Assembly: GCA_037349315.1 (NCBI GenBank)
Contig: JBAIAC010000007.1
Coordinates: 50,431,001 to 50,495,000 of the forward strand
Length of the DNA stretch: 64,000 nt
Direction of reading: 5' to 3'
Source: Chelydra serpentina
Taxonomy: Eukaryota > Chordata > Testudines > Chelydridae
In this document: one piece after another, positions 34,362-45,379 of the stretch
Position numbering within the stretch: position 1 is the stretch's first letter
Layout: each line of letters starts with the position of its first letter
Program-made: the position numbers and the translations under genes
Notes under the pieces: model-generated
The model's input: the letters and a program-made list of their open reading frames with translations, nothing else
The model's database searches: none
What the model was told of the DNA's origin: nothing

Positions 34362-36698
34362 TCAAAAGTTTTGTTTGGGCCCCGACGACGGTTTGTTGGA
34401 GCCCTGGCTGTGGCCAGTCTGGCGACCGGGCTGCCGCCTTCTACCGCCCCTGCCACGTGGTCTCCTCGAGAAGTCCTGCCGAGGCACGGGTACGGTGTAG
34501 GGACGCTGCGCGAAGGGCTGGAAGGGTCTGCGTTGCATGGCTGGGGTGTGCATCCCTAGTGTGCGGATGATGGTGCGACCGTCTTTTAGGGTCTGCAACC
34601 TCGCGTCAGTCTTTTCTGAAAACAGACCCCCGCCCCTCGAACGGTAGGTCCTGGATGGTATACTGGACCTCCGGAGGGAGGGTGGAGGACTGAAGCCAGG
34701 AGATACGCCGCATGGCGACTCCTGAAGCTATTGTCCTGGCGGCTGAGTCGGCTATGTCCAAGGAGGCCCGCAGCGACGTTCTGGCCACCTTCTTGCCCCC
34801 CTCAATCACTGCTGCGTACTCCTGCCTGGACTCCTGGGGTACAAGTTCTTTGAATTTTTGCATGGAGTTCCAGGTGTTGTACCCGTATAGGCTCAGGAGT
34901 GCTTGCTGGTTAGCAGCTCTGAGCTGAAGGCCCCGCCAAGTAGCTCTTTCTGCCAAACAGGTCCAGGCGCTTGGCATCCTTGAACTTAGGGGCGGGTGCC
35001 TGTTGGCCATTCCTCTCCCTCTCGCTTACAGATTGAACGACCAGGGAGCACGGTGGGGGGTGAGTGTAGAGGTACTCGAAGTCTTTCGGGGGCGCCATAT
35101 ATTTTCTCTCCACCCCCCTGGCAGTGGGGGGCACCGCAGCTGGAGATTGCCAGATTGAGGTGGCGTTGGTAAATATCGTCCGTACAAACGGGAGGGCTAC
35201 CCTGGTGGGGGTGTCGGCTGTTAGGATGTCCACCTCCGGGTCCTCACGCTCCACCACCTCCTTAACCTGCAGATTCATGTTGAGAGCCAATCTGCGCAGT
35301 AGGTCTTGGTGGTCCCGGAGATCGATGGGAGGCGGGCCTGAAGATGATGCTCCTGCCACTGCCTTGTCCGGGGAGGAGGAGGATGACAATCCCGGGACTA
35401 GAGGGTCCTGGAGTAGGTCCTGGTGCGGAAGTTCTGAAGCCTCCACGCCCAAGGCCTCTGGGTCTGGGATCTCGGCCGATGTCTGGGTTGCAGGGCCTGG
35501 GGTCTCCGGAGGAGGGCGTGACACCGTCGCCTCCAGTGCCCGGGACCTGGATCGGTACCGACGGCTGTCTCGGTACCGGGAGTCCGACCTGGATCGCGTA
35601 CACCTCGGCGAGCGATAGCGAGGTCCATCGTCCGGGGATCTACGCTGCGACCGGCCGCGGCACCGGGAGCGGTACCGGGAATCGTAGTACCGTCGACCGT
35701 GTCTGGAGGTCGACCTGTATCGATGCCGCGAGTACGACCGGCACCGAGAAGGTGATCGGTGCCGGGACTGCAAGCGGCATTGAGGAGATCTAGGCTGATG
35801 TTGGCCGATCTCCACATGCAGCACCGGACGTAGCATGGCCGGTTTGCCATGGGAAGTGATGATTCTCAACGGTGGTACCGAAGATGGGGTCGGTGCCGGG
35901 TCCGTCATGGCAATCAAGTCCTGCGCTGCCGAGAAGGTGTCCGGAGTGGACGGCAGCGTAAGCTCTACCTCGGCGTGCACCGGGGAGCTGGCGGTTACCG
36001 AGCTCGACGGCCCTTGCGGTACCGGAGTCGTCAGTACCGGAGCCTTAGCAGGCTGCCCTGAGCTCAACGGTCTCTGTGGTACCGGAGTCGACAGGACTGG
36101 TGCCGGCATCGGCGGCGGCGCCGGACTCGACGGCCCCTGTGGAGCTGGAGTCGGTGGTGCAGGCGTCTTGGCCAAAGGCACCTTGCGGTACCGGAGTTAT
36201 CGGTGCTGGCCCCGGGCCGGGAGGTTTGGCGCGGTCTTGAACCGGCTGCGGATGCAGCAGCGCCGGGGTCGGAGCCGGTCCCGGACCTGATTTTCTCAGT
36301 CTTGGAGACATCGATCGGCACCTCTGGGGAGTCCCGGTCTGAGGTGCTCGGTGCTGAGGCTCTTTACTGGAGCTCGGGCGCTCCAGGGCCGCTGGCGCCG
36401 CACCGGCTGTGGAGGTCGGTACCGGGTTGCGGTGCGGGGCGGACATCCGGCTAAGAGATGCTTCCAAGAGGAGCTGCTTCAAACGAAAGTCCCGCTCCTT
36501 CTTGGTTCGCGGCTTGAAAGCCTTACAGATACGGCACTTATCTGGAAGGTGGGACTCTCCAAGGCACTTCAGACAGGAGTCGTGGGGGTCCCCCGTGGGC
36601 ATCGGCTTCAAACAGGCCAAGCACGGCTTGAATCGCGGAGAGCCAGGCATTGGCCCGGTACCGGGAGGGAGACAGGGGAGAAACCCCTTATCTCCCAC
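34362..36698 (-). pseudogene. Young DIRS gag (frameshifted)
   Basis: Gag packages element RNA. The minus strand reads from ATG at 36698 to TAA at 34362, but in four successive frames: 36698 to about 36100, then to about 34925, then to about 34634 (a one-base change in a G run), then to 34362. The N-terminus has a probable zinc-binding cluster: C26, C29, C42, C45, H50, C55, C58, followed by the basic KPRTKKERDFRLKQLLLEAS. The middle is Pro/Ser-rich, then an Arg/Ser-rich block (35540-35791). The C-terminal half contains IDLRDHQDLLRRLALNMNLQ, LLSLYGYNTWNSMQKFKELV and a final Arg/Gly tail (FSRRPRGRGGRRR). Equivalent Zn-cluster sequence survives in the old copy at 41354-41554. Confidence 0.8.
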
Positions 36699-36860
36699 TA
36701 CTATTTACACTAACTACAACAAACGAAAACTATCAGTAAACTATTAACAACTATTTAAGAAGTACTTAAAAACTATCAACAAGATAAACGAGTGCTAACT
36801 GCGCTAGGGAGGTGGAGATCAGCTAAGCTGCGCTCCACAGTTCCAACGACCGTCACGGGC

Positions 36861-37040
36861 GGTAAGAAGGAACTGAGAGGGCGCTGGGCCGGCAGGGGTA
36901 TATATCAGGCACCGCAACGGTGCCACTCCAGGGGGCGCCAGCCGGCCCACCGAGTGTTGCTAGGGTAAAAGTCTTCCGACGATCGTGCACGCCGCGCACG
37001 CACACCTAATTGGAATACATATGAGCAATCACTCGAAGAA
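36861..37040. repeat. Young DIRS right inverted terminal repeat
   Basis: It is the complement of 31060-31238 with few changes, including the shared block around tcttccgacgatcgtgcacg and the TATA-like tatatatc near 36900. On the minus strand this repeat precedes gag and so is the likely promoter region. It ends caatcactcgaagaa at 37040. Confidence 0.85.
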
Positions 37041-38081
37041 AAACACTGACTTCCCATGAATAGGGGGGTGAAATGCCGAAATCATTGCTATGTGGACTCT
37101 CAATGAACTAAGCAGAAAACTGAATGTATGACAGGGCTAATGATAACACCAAGAACCACTTCCACTTGGCTGAATATGCCACCCTAGTGGAGGGCTTCCT
37201 TCTGTTAAGCAAGACCTGATGGAATGCCTCTGAACAACATTTCTCTTCCTCATTTAACCATGCAGCATCCATGGTGTGAGATGCTGGATGCAAAACATGA
37301 CTGTCATGCTGAGTCAGGAGAATGGGATGAAGAAGAAGAGATTTGGGAGGCCAGATCGATAACACGGGGTTGGAGAATCAACACTGTCTCTGCCATGCTG
37401 GAACAATGAAAATGAACCTGTCATGGTTCAACTTTAGCTTGACAATGACCTGCAGGATGATCAAAATTGGAGGAAAGGCATACAACTGTACAAATTTCCA
37501 GCTCAGGTGAAAAGCATTGGCCAAGGAACCCCTCATGAGCAAAACAGCTGGCATTTATTGCTTTCTCTCATGGCAAACAGGTTGATTGCCAGGATGCCCC
37601 AAACTGCAAAGATGGACTGCAGGATGCTTGGCTTCTGAGACCACTTGTGACTCAAGGAGAAATTCCTGCTGAGGTGATCCATCAAGTGATTGTGGAGCTC
37701 AGACAAATGACAGGCCATGTGGGTAATGTCTTCCCCAATGCAAAACTGCCAGAACCTGATTGCTTCCTGACAAAGCACATCAGAATGTACTCTGCCTGTA
37801 AACATAATACATCACGGTGGTATTGTCAGTGAATATGAGAACCGCTGAGCACATACGTGATCTTGAAAGGTCTGATAAGCACTGTAGACAGCATGAAGCT
37901 CCAGGACATTGATCTGAAGAGAAGCTTCCCATTTTGAGCACAGACCTTGGACCTTCAGTGATTCCAGATACGCTCCCCAACCTATAAGGCGGCATCGGCG
38001 ACAATAGTTCTGGTTGGTAAAGACCGAGCAATGGAAATGCCTTGGCACAGGGTGTCATGAACTCTTCACTACCATAAGTTG

Positions 38082-38171
38082 GGCCCTACCAAATTCACGG
38101 CCATGAAAAACACATCATGGACCGTGAAACCTGGTCTCTCCCCGTGAAATCTGGTATTTTGTGTGCGCATA
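38082..38171. mobile_element. One end of hAT family A
   Basis: The stretch ggccctaccaaattcacggc to 'gcgcatacc' is the complement of the right end of the element at 24768-25403 (about 25310-25403). The rest of that element is absent. It lies directly against the hAT that starts at 38180, whose target duplication ccctatac uses its last bases. Confidence 0.7.
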
Positions 38172-38179
38172 CCCTATAC

Positions 38180-38954
38180 CAGGGGTCTCAAACACGCGGC
38201 CCACAGGCCACATGCAGCCCGCGGGGTTATTTTCTGTGGCCCACGAGCGCCCCGCAGCCCCCCGTCCCCCTCCCAGCGTTTACGTACAGCGGCTCGGACC
38301 CAACTCGCACTGAGGGCAGGGCAGGCTCCTGCCTGGCCACCCTACCCCTGCACTGCTCCGGCAAGCTCCTGGAACCTGGGGGAGGAAGGGCACAGGGGTC
38401 TGTGTCACTGTTGTGTCCAGGCACTGCCCCCAGAAGCTCCCATTGGCCAGGAATGGGGAACCGCGGCCAATGGGAGCTTCTGGGGGAGGTGCCTGGATGC
38501 AACAGTGACACAGATCCCTGTGCCCCTTCTCCCCCAGGTTCTGGCCTCTTCCTGGAGCAGCACGGGGGCGGGGCAGGGCAGGGAACCTACCCCCAGTGCA
38601 TGCCGGGCCAGAGCCCGCACCCCGCACCCGTCCTGCACCCTGACCCCCCTGCCCTGAGCCCCCTGCCGCACCCTGCACTTCTCCTGCAACCTGACCCCCC
38701 TGCGCTGAGCCCCCTGCCGCACCCCACACCCCTCCTGCACCCCACACCCCAACTCCCTGCCCCCTCCCTGCCCCTGGGGGCAGGGAGGGGGCAGAGTTGG
38801 GGTGGGGATTTTGGGGAAGGGGCGGAGCCTCATGGCAGGGCTGGAGTGGGAGCATGGCCAAGGGCGGCGGGGGGTAGGTGTCAGTAATGCAGCCCTCAGG
38901 CCAGTATACTAATCCTCATGTGGCCCTCGTGGTCATTTGAGTTTCAGACCCCTG
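38180..38954. mobile_element. Non-autonomous hAT transposon, family B
   Basis: Left end caggggtctcaaac is the inverse of the right end gtttcagacccctg (one mismatch). The 8-bp duplication ccctatac flanks it at 38172-38179 and 38955-38962. The GC-rich interior includes a large imperfect palindrome centred near 38460 (arms about 38385-38450 and 38470-38540) and a tandem array of period about 60 bp at 38630-38755 (units with 'ctgacccccctgccctgagc'). Long open frames across it on both strands are an effect of GC richness; no transposase is present. Confidence 0.9.
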
Positions 38955-39239
38955 CCCTATACATTACAGACAGGGTAGCAGACATATGCCTCAGAAGGTC
39001 CTGGTATGCCTTTAAGTCCTTAGGAGCCAAGGGAGAAGAAGATTCCAGCATAGTAGAATGAATCATCTGGGACTGACAAGGAGGTGGTCAACAGTAGATT
39101 CTGTTCTTGTACCATAAAATCCAATCAGAAGAGCCCCATAGGGCCAAAGCAAATAGACTCAGTGGTCATGGGAGCAACTGTCAGGACAGCAGTCTTGCTT
39201 TGGAGCAGGTTGAAGACTAGGACCTCAGGGATGGAGGAG

Positions 39240-39452
39240 CACTGGGATTATGGATAAGGCATAAACTAAAAACTTCCTAACTGTCAGAGTGGTTAAGCAC
39301 TGGAATAAATTGCCTAGGGAGGTTGTGGAATCTCCATCATTGGAGGTTTTTAAGAGCAGGTTAGACAAACACCTGTCAGGAATGGTGTAGATAATACCTG
39401 GTCCTGCCATGAGTGCAGGGAACTCGACTAGATGACCTCTAAGGTCCCTTAG
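39240..39452 (+). mobile_element. CR1 LINE 3' end
   Basis: The tail of CR1 in plus orientation: 'taagcactggaataaattgc', 'ggaggtttttaagagcaggt' and 'ctagatgacctctaaggtcc' are consecutive blocks of the CR1 3' end. It is less than 250 bp, truncated at the 5' side, and abuts an inverted CR1. Confidence 0.8.
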
Positions 39453-39935
39453 AATCATAGAATCATAGAATCTCAGGGTTGGAAGGGACCTCAGGAGGTC
39501 ATCTAGTCCAACCCCCTGCTCAAAGCAGGACCAACCCCAACAAGATCATCCCAGCCAGGGCTTTGTCAAGCCTGACCTTAAAAACCTCTAAGGAAGGAGA
39601 TTCCACCACCTCCCTAGGTAACCCATTCCAGTGCTTCACTACCCTACTAGTGAAAAAGTTTTTCCTAATATCCAACCTAAACCTCCCCCTCTGCAACTTG
39701 AGACCATTACTCCTTGTTCTGTCATCTTCTACCACTGAGAACAGTCTAGATCCATCCTCTTTGGAACCCCCTTTTAGGTAGTTGAAAGCAGCTATCAAAT
39801 CCCCCCTCACTCTTCTCTTCTGCAGGCTAAACAATCCCAGTTCCCTCAGCCTCTCCTCATAAGTCATGTGCTCCAGCCCCCTAATCATTTTTGTTGCCCT
39901 CCGTTGGACTCTTTCCAATTTATCCCTTCCAGTCC
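39452..39935 (-). mobile_element. CR1 LINE 3' end, inverted
   Basis: This copy is in minus orientation and begins with the CR1 terminal octamer repeats (agaatcatagaatcatagaa) at 39452-39473. The minus-strand frame at 39520-39918 (132 residues) is the intact C-terminal end of CR1 ORF2, with [20 protein letters not shown] and [12 protein letters not shown]. It is younger-looking than its plus-strand neighbour. Confidence 0.9.
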
Positions 39936-40431
39936 AATGATTCTGATTGGTGGCCGATCTGATTGGATAGGCACCAGGCCATGAACCTCTGTCTCATCTG
40001 CATGACAAATGATGATCTCAGCACTGACAGTGATCTGAGAGCAATCTCTGGCACAAATCCAAATAGGAGAGGGAGAAAAACCCCGACCTGGATCTTGAAG
40101 AAACACAGAGGTTTTGTAGTGACATCGGGGGAGCCATCCCCAATGGGAAAACAACCAGTCAGAGTCATCTCAAGCCCAATAAGGAAGCAGCATCAGTGCC
40201 GAAGACAAGTGGGGAATTGGCACCAGGGCACTCAATGAGACACACCCCGGTACCAGGGAGGAGTCGGCACAAAGGCCAGTACTGAATGTGATGATGGCAT
40301 CTGATGCCAAGACAATGATGGTGCCAAAGGATGCTCCCGAGTTAGTGGGGCTTCAGTGCCTGGCCTGGCCTGAACTCCACAGTCTGGAGTCCAGGAGATG
40401 TGAGCTGCTGTCCTGAAAGACCTGGTGGCTT

Positions 40432-40912
40432 TGTGACATGGCCACAAAGTGCCAAGGGCACAATGGAGAATGTGTAAGGCCCCACAGGTCTAGAATTCAA
40501 ACTTGGAGAACTACCAGGCCATTAACATCTCCAAGCTGCTACCCAGAGGCGCTCCTCTTCCCATGACCCACTGTGGGCACAGACCATGGGAAGTTACACC
40601 TCAAGGGTTTGAGAGGCAACAGTGCCCGTGGCTCCTGACTGGCTCCCTGTCTTATATAAACCTAAGGGGCATTCCAGGAAGTGTCCAGGCAACAGCATGG
40701 ATCTTCCGTAGCTGCACCGACCATTCCTGTTCTATGTTCTTGAACTCCTGGCTTGACCTTGGCTTGTTTTGGACTTTGCCTCCTGACTCAGACCCTGAAA
40801 CCTGACTTGGACTCTGACCTGGAACTGACTACGGACTCCTCTGCTACTCCTAGCCTCAGGTTTTCCCCTGCTTTGACCCTCGGCCCTGACTGCCCTTGTT
40901 GGGATCCTTACA
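40432..40912. mobile_element. Possible solo LTR
   Basis: The stretch begins tgtgacatggccacaaag and ends ggatccttaca, TG...CA ends with a TATA-like cttatataaacc near 40652, which differs from the surrounding DIRS gag remnants. Against this, no flanking duplication is visible (ggctt against ggatg). It may be an LTR in the old DIRS or simply non-conserved DIRS sequence. Confidence 0.35.
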
Positions 40913-40914
40913 GG

Positions 40915-41560
40915 ATGAGCCAAAAGAAGCCAAAGCACCAAAGAATTCCTGAACCGGTGGAGAGTCCGGAATTGAGAGGCAAAGCAGATCTGATGCTGCT
41001 TGGTATGCGATTGCAGTGGAGACAGTCGGCAACGGTGCCAATGACATCAGTACCAGACTCACTGGACACCCGATGGTGGTGTTGATGATGCAGCCCCTCA
41101 CTGCTCTTGGTACAATACTGGAGAGCAGTTGGACAGACCTGCTCCATCCCATGTGAAGGAGAGAATATGGTGCTGGTAAATGCTCCTCTCAGAAGAGGAG
41201 AAAGAGTCTCTCTAAGCCTTGGAATGGTCCTGATTCATTTTATGGGACCTTACCCTCACCGCACCAGAGGAGGGTGAACAGCCTCTTTTCTTCTTGGGAG
41301 AACACCAGAGCCTGAACATCGAGCAGCATCACAGGTCTGAACGTGACCCCCAATCAGATGAGAAGTAGTTGCTTCAACGGCAAGTTTTTTGCCACATGGG
41401 TCTGCTTTGTGAATGACTTGCAGATGGAGCATCTCTCTAAATGTGTCCCTCGCTGAGACACAACAAGCACCATGTGTGGGGGTTGCTCTTGGGGATGCCC
41501 CCCCAAACACAACAGACAACGCTTGAACCCTGGTGAGGACATCACACAGGGCAATCAACT
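40915..41560 (-). pseudogene. Old DIRS gag remnant
   Basis: The minus-strand frame at 41354-41554 begins with the Cys-rich gag N-terminus (FKRCLLCLGG, then RCSICKSFTK and LPLKQLLL), aligning with C26-L80 of the young gag. The downstream part toward 40915 is a decayed Ser/Pro-rich stretch. The gag remnant continues with poor conservation across 39936-40431. Confidence 0.65.
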
Positions 41561-41850
41561 ACTCTAGCTAACATTAAACTAAACCTAAGTTACTATTATG
41601 TACAAGAAAAAGTTCTCCGAACCTGAGACAAAAGTGCGAGGTGAAGACACCACACAAGGTTTCAACCCTAGCCACTCGCGGTGAGAAGGAACTGAGGGGG
41701 ATCATAGAGGTGCTGCCCTTATAAGGCTTGCGGAGGGGCTAGGGCAACAGGGTGTGAGCACTGCCTCTGTGGGTACTTCTAGGCAAAGTTCTCCTGCTCC
41801 AGTGTGCACACCCACACAGAATACACGACTACATCTACTCAAAGAACTCA

Positions 41851-44800
41851 AGGTTACTTAATACAAGTTTAGAGTATGCATTCCATGGACTGTCTTAAAA
41901 TTACAAGTAGTAATATGGATAAATACTGAACAACTATCAGTTTAATCTATATAAAAGATTATAGTGATTTGGAGCACACATTTGAAATCAAGTGGCTAAA
42001 TCATGTATGACAGATGCTTTTCATTATTTTCAATATATAGCAGAACTTACAGAGTATTCATGAATCTTTATACTTTCAGTAACAGATCTCCAGATCAGAG
42101 GTTACTGTGGTTCACAACGGGAGATATATACTGAGCATTTCTTGTTTGGACTGGCTTCAAAACTGAGATTATCCATCAAGGTGTTATTACAGATAACAGA
42201 AGCTTGTGGGGTGTAGGAGACAAACATAATCTTTAATTAGTGCAACAAACAGCTCTCTTATTCTCCTGGACAGAAAAGAATCTGTCATCCACAATACAAT
42301 ATTTTGATGTCAGAGACTGCGGAACCAGAGCTGAGGAGTGGAAATGATTGTCATATCATAGGGCATATGTGTATATTACACACTGACATTCCCCAGGGTA
42401 CAATTTGAACTGTTGAACAGCTGTATCCCCTCAATTGTCCAGCGTAGGGTGCCTTTTACATTGCTTTGTTGTGAAAGCATCCACTCCTGGTCTGCACACA
42501 CACAGCCTCCAACATGTAAATACTCCCAGCTATACAGTATAAGTATATACTTATACTTATAAGTATACAGCCACTTTTGAATCACACCACAGAGCAACAC
42601 CAGCAAATTCCCAGTCCCAGACTTTCCCCTATAAATGTGCATCTTATATTGCCCAACTGTCTCCCGGACAACACAGGCTTATATAAAGTCCGTCATTTTA
42701 TTAATAGAAAATGATATGCACAAATCTTGTTATCTGAAATGGAGTTTCCCAAACACTTCAATCCAAACATGCCGGTCTAGATAAAATAGGTTTATTAACT
42801 AGCAGAAAAATAGATTTTAAGTGATTAGCAGTAAGGAGGCATAAAAGTCAGAACTGGTTATAAGGAAATAAAAGTAAATGCAACTAATACCTAACTTAAC
42901 AAGCTAGAGTGAATTCAAAGCAAAGGTCTCTCTCCCCATGTTTTAGCGGTCTTACTAGCTGAATTCCTTTCTGCCAGGATCCCTCCAGCCCAAAGCTGTT
43001 TCTTTGTTCCTCAGGTGTTGTGGCTGTCCTGGGTAGAGAAAGGGAGGAATATCCTAGGGGGTCTCTTCCCTGTTCTTATACCTTTTCCTTTTCTTTGAGA
43101 ATCATCTCCAGCTGGTGTTCAGGAGACAGGAAGTCTGTGGTGACAGGAATCTCCAGCTGTTTCTTTGCCAAGATGTAAATTTCTCTCTCATCCCTTTTTC
43201 CTGCCAAAGAATGGCCACTTAACCAGGTGATGGTCCATTTGATTTCATTAACACCTGGCTTAGGCATCAGTTTGCCTTTTGTCTCTGAGGAACTGTTTTG
43301 TGGCTCCTTCCCCAGATTTGGAATATGTCTTAGTAACATCAAAGAGTAGAATTTTATAACTTTACACATAATGTTGCCACACATTTTATCAGGACAAGAA
43401 AGATCAGCAAATCATGAGTTTTCAAATGATACCTCACAAGACATACTTTGTACAAAATGTATCAGAATCTTAGAAAAGGGGTGAACATAGGGGGTGCAGA
43501 CTGACCCACACCCCCGGTTCTATAAAATAGCAGTCAAATATCTTGATTAGTGTGCTTAAGTCACTAAATCTTCATAGTATTTAACTATAATCATTTAGAT
43601 CTAATTTGCATTTTTTACAATGCAAAACTAAAAGTTCCAAGTAAAAGTACATAACAAGTCATTTTAATCAGGACATGCAGGTGAAAAAAAACAAAAATAC
43701 AGGGATGGGTATTAAGTGACAGGCCTCAACTTTATTAACGTAATAATGGAGACAGATAACGACTTCCCTACTTAATTGGGTTCAGTGGAGAGTTAAATGG
43801 CTTCACACCGTTTAACCAATAATTCAGGTTTCATCCTCTTCATCTTAACTCTGAGGACTCAGTCTATATTTGAATCCTCTTGCCCTTCCCCTGAAACAGG
43901 ATGAGGGTACCAAGCATTCCTCAATCTGTGAAGTCTTGTCTCTCTTTGTCTCCTTAAAGGCAAGAAGGTGCATCAGCCATATCCCTGGTCTCACTGCAAC
44001 TAATCAGATGACTACTCTGTCACAGTTACAAGACTAACTGCACCTTTGTCCCCTTGCTAGGCATCTCTGAATGCACTCCATCAGGTGTCAGGCCTTGTGC
44101 CTTTACATTGGGCCATTGGCTACAGATGTGCTTAGTAAGCGAGTCTACTTAGCTTTGGCACCTATGGTTCTTTCCTTTGGGAGCCTATGACCAGGCATAT
44201 AGTGACCAAACAGCCTTCTTAAAAGCAAAGTTATGTTTAATGTTAACAGTTGGAACAAAGCATTTAGAGATAAAGGATTTTAAAACAGCAGTCTACACAC
44301 GTCTATCTTACCTACAGACTTATCTTCCGGGGATGCTAATCTAGACAGGTGTAAATTCTTACCTCTGTCAGTCTGAATGGCTCTCCCAAAACAGCCTCCC
44401 TCCAGAAAGAGACTCTCTCCTTATCCAGCCAGAGATGTCTTATCTGTGTCTGTTCCTGTTTTTTTTCCTGCTTGTCCACACCAGTTTAGTAGGCTGCATA
44501 GGAAGTTGAACCAGTCTCCTCAGAGTGAATGGCTCTGCCATTGTCCTGTACCAGCCCTCAAGCATTTACCATGGGTGGCTTATCTTAAGCCATTGTTTTC
44601 ATGTTCTGCTTATTTTCTGAACAGCCCTTAACCCAATATAGTCAGACTGTGAATATCCCAATAACCATGTCAACATACAATATTAATAAAGGAGTTCTAG
44701 GCTGCTGTGCGCTATGTCAATCGGGTGTCCGATGCTACTGAAAGCCTGGCCAGCGGGTAGTTGGAGGACTGCCTAGAACAACACATCTGACGTGTTGTGA

Positions 44801-45379
44801 TCAGCACGCTCTCGGTGAGCGCTGATAGACCGATCAATGACAGTGACAGTGATTACAGAACTGCTGTAAGTCCATCACATAGTGTATTTTTCTAATCCAA
44901 GTAGAAGTTATTTTTCCCCCTTTTTTAATTTTTGGTTCTGTCTTTGCACTTCTACTATCTTGCTTCTGCTGTTCTGAACAGTTTTGTCTCTTTATTTCTC
45001 CAGGATGTATGTCTGGTAGTTTCTTTAATTTATAAGCAAGTATGCTTAGAGGTCATCCTGAAATTCTGTGATCTTTTAAAGGTGTCCTCAATTAAGTTGC
45101 ATATATTTTTAACTCTAAAAGAGGGGGAATTATTTTAAAGGATTTTATATAAACCATTAACACTCTTCAGTTTATATTATAAAGGGGGGCATTATTTGGA
45201 AGAAACTCTATATTGATAAAGTAATGGTTTTAGGTATTTAAGATAACTTCATTCCAAGACTTCTTACAAGAACTTAACAGCACGTTTCATTAGAAAAAAT
45301 AAGTATAAATTGAGAGAGAATAGAATTAAAGGTCAGAGAATTTGCCATTATACCGTTTTTCTGTACTACTCAGCTTAAA
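41851..45379. other. Unassigned DNA, possible LTR-element remains
   Basis: No family is firmly recognised. The stretches 42690-43530 and 43740-44690 are less AT-rich than the flanks, show no coding signal, and resemble decayed LTR-retroelement or long repeat sequence, but I see no termini or duplications. The tandem-hairpin segment at 44778-44826 lies near the right side. Confidence 0.35.
44778..44826. other. Two adjacent stem-loops in a CpG-bearing patch
   Basis: First hairpin: acaacac (44778-44784) pairs with gtgttgt (44792-44798), a perfect 7-bp stem with a 7-base loop. Second, one base later: atcag/ctgat (44800-44804 with 44822-44826) enclosing cgctc/gagcg (44807-44811 with 44817-44821) around loop tcggt. 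The patch from about 44700 to 44860 has several CpG in otherwise CpG-poor DNA. No family is recognised. Confidence 0.4.

Larger units (their letters stand above)
31028..37040 (-). mobile_element. Young, nearly complete DIRS retrotransposon (DIRS copy 4)
   Basis: This 6.0-kb element has all parts of a DIRS: left inverted repeat 31028-31238, internal complementary region 31271-31371, recombinase, RT-RNase H and gag on the minus strand, and right inverted repeat 36861-37040. Its edges are fixed by the host: old-DIRS sequence runs to 'ggatttgaaaa' at 31027 and resumes at 'aaacactgacttccc' at 37041. No target duplication is evident, as expected when integration is by a tyrosine recombinase through a circular intermediate. 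It is markedly less decayed than the other three copies. Base composition is GC-rich with many CpG, including frequent ggtacc words in the gag half. Confidence 0.9.
37041..39205 (-). pseudogene. Old DIRS RT-RNase H and recombinase N-terminus remnants
   Basis: On the minus strand, 37108-37365 carries the recombinase start (VLLNRRKPSTRVAYSAKWKW), continuous with the part left of the young insertion. RNase H follows at 37533-37805 (VLCQEAIRFWQFCI) and 37780-38058 (LIFTDNTTVMYYVYRQ, the Asp segment). Further RT sequence from 38963 to 39205 is displaced by the hAT insertion at 38180. Stops and frameshifts are many. Confidence 0.7.
29889..41850 (-). mobile_element. Old DIRS retrotransposon (DIRS copy 3), interrupted by later insertions
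   Basis: The left end (tggttacctacctgtaactg at 29891) and right end (complement reads 'taagtaaccttgagttcttt' near 41850) are inverted terminal repeats. The internal complementary region at about 30155-30240 joins a copy of the left end (acaattacaggtaggtaact) to a copy of the right end (cttcttcgaatagatgcag). Remnants in minus-strand order are gag (41256-41560 and leftward), RT-RNase H (37500-39205) and recombinase (37108-37365 and 30600-31027). Later insertions are the young DIRS, a hAT, a hAT end, two CR1 pieces and perhaps an LTR. Without them the element would be about 4-5 kb. Confidence 0.8.

Noticed and set aside
35124..36747. Several plus-strand frames of 110-165 codons opposite DIRS gag
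   Set aside because: They are antisense shadows of the GC-rich, CpG-rich gag frame.
38117..38887. 256-codon plus-strand frame and 193-codon minus-strand frame
   Set aside because: They cross the boundary and centre of a hAT element with a 60-bp tandem array and a palindrome; products are low-complexity Pro/His/Leu repeats.
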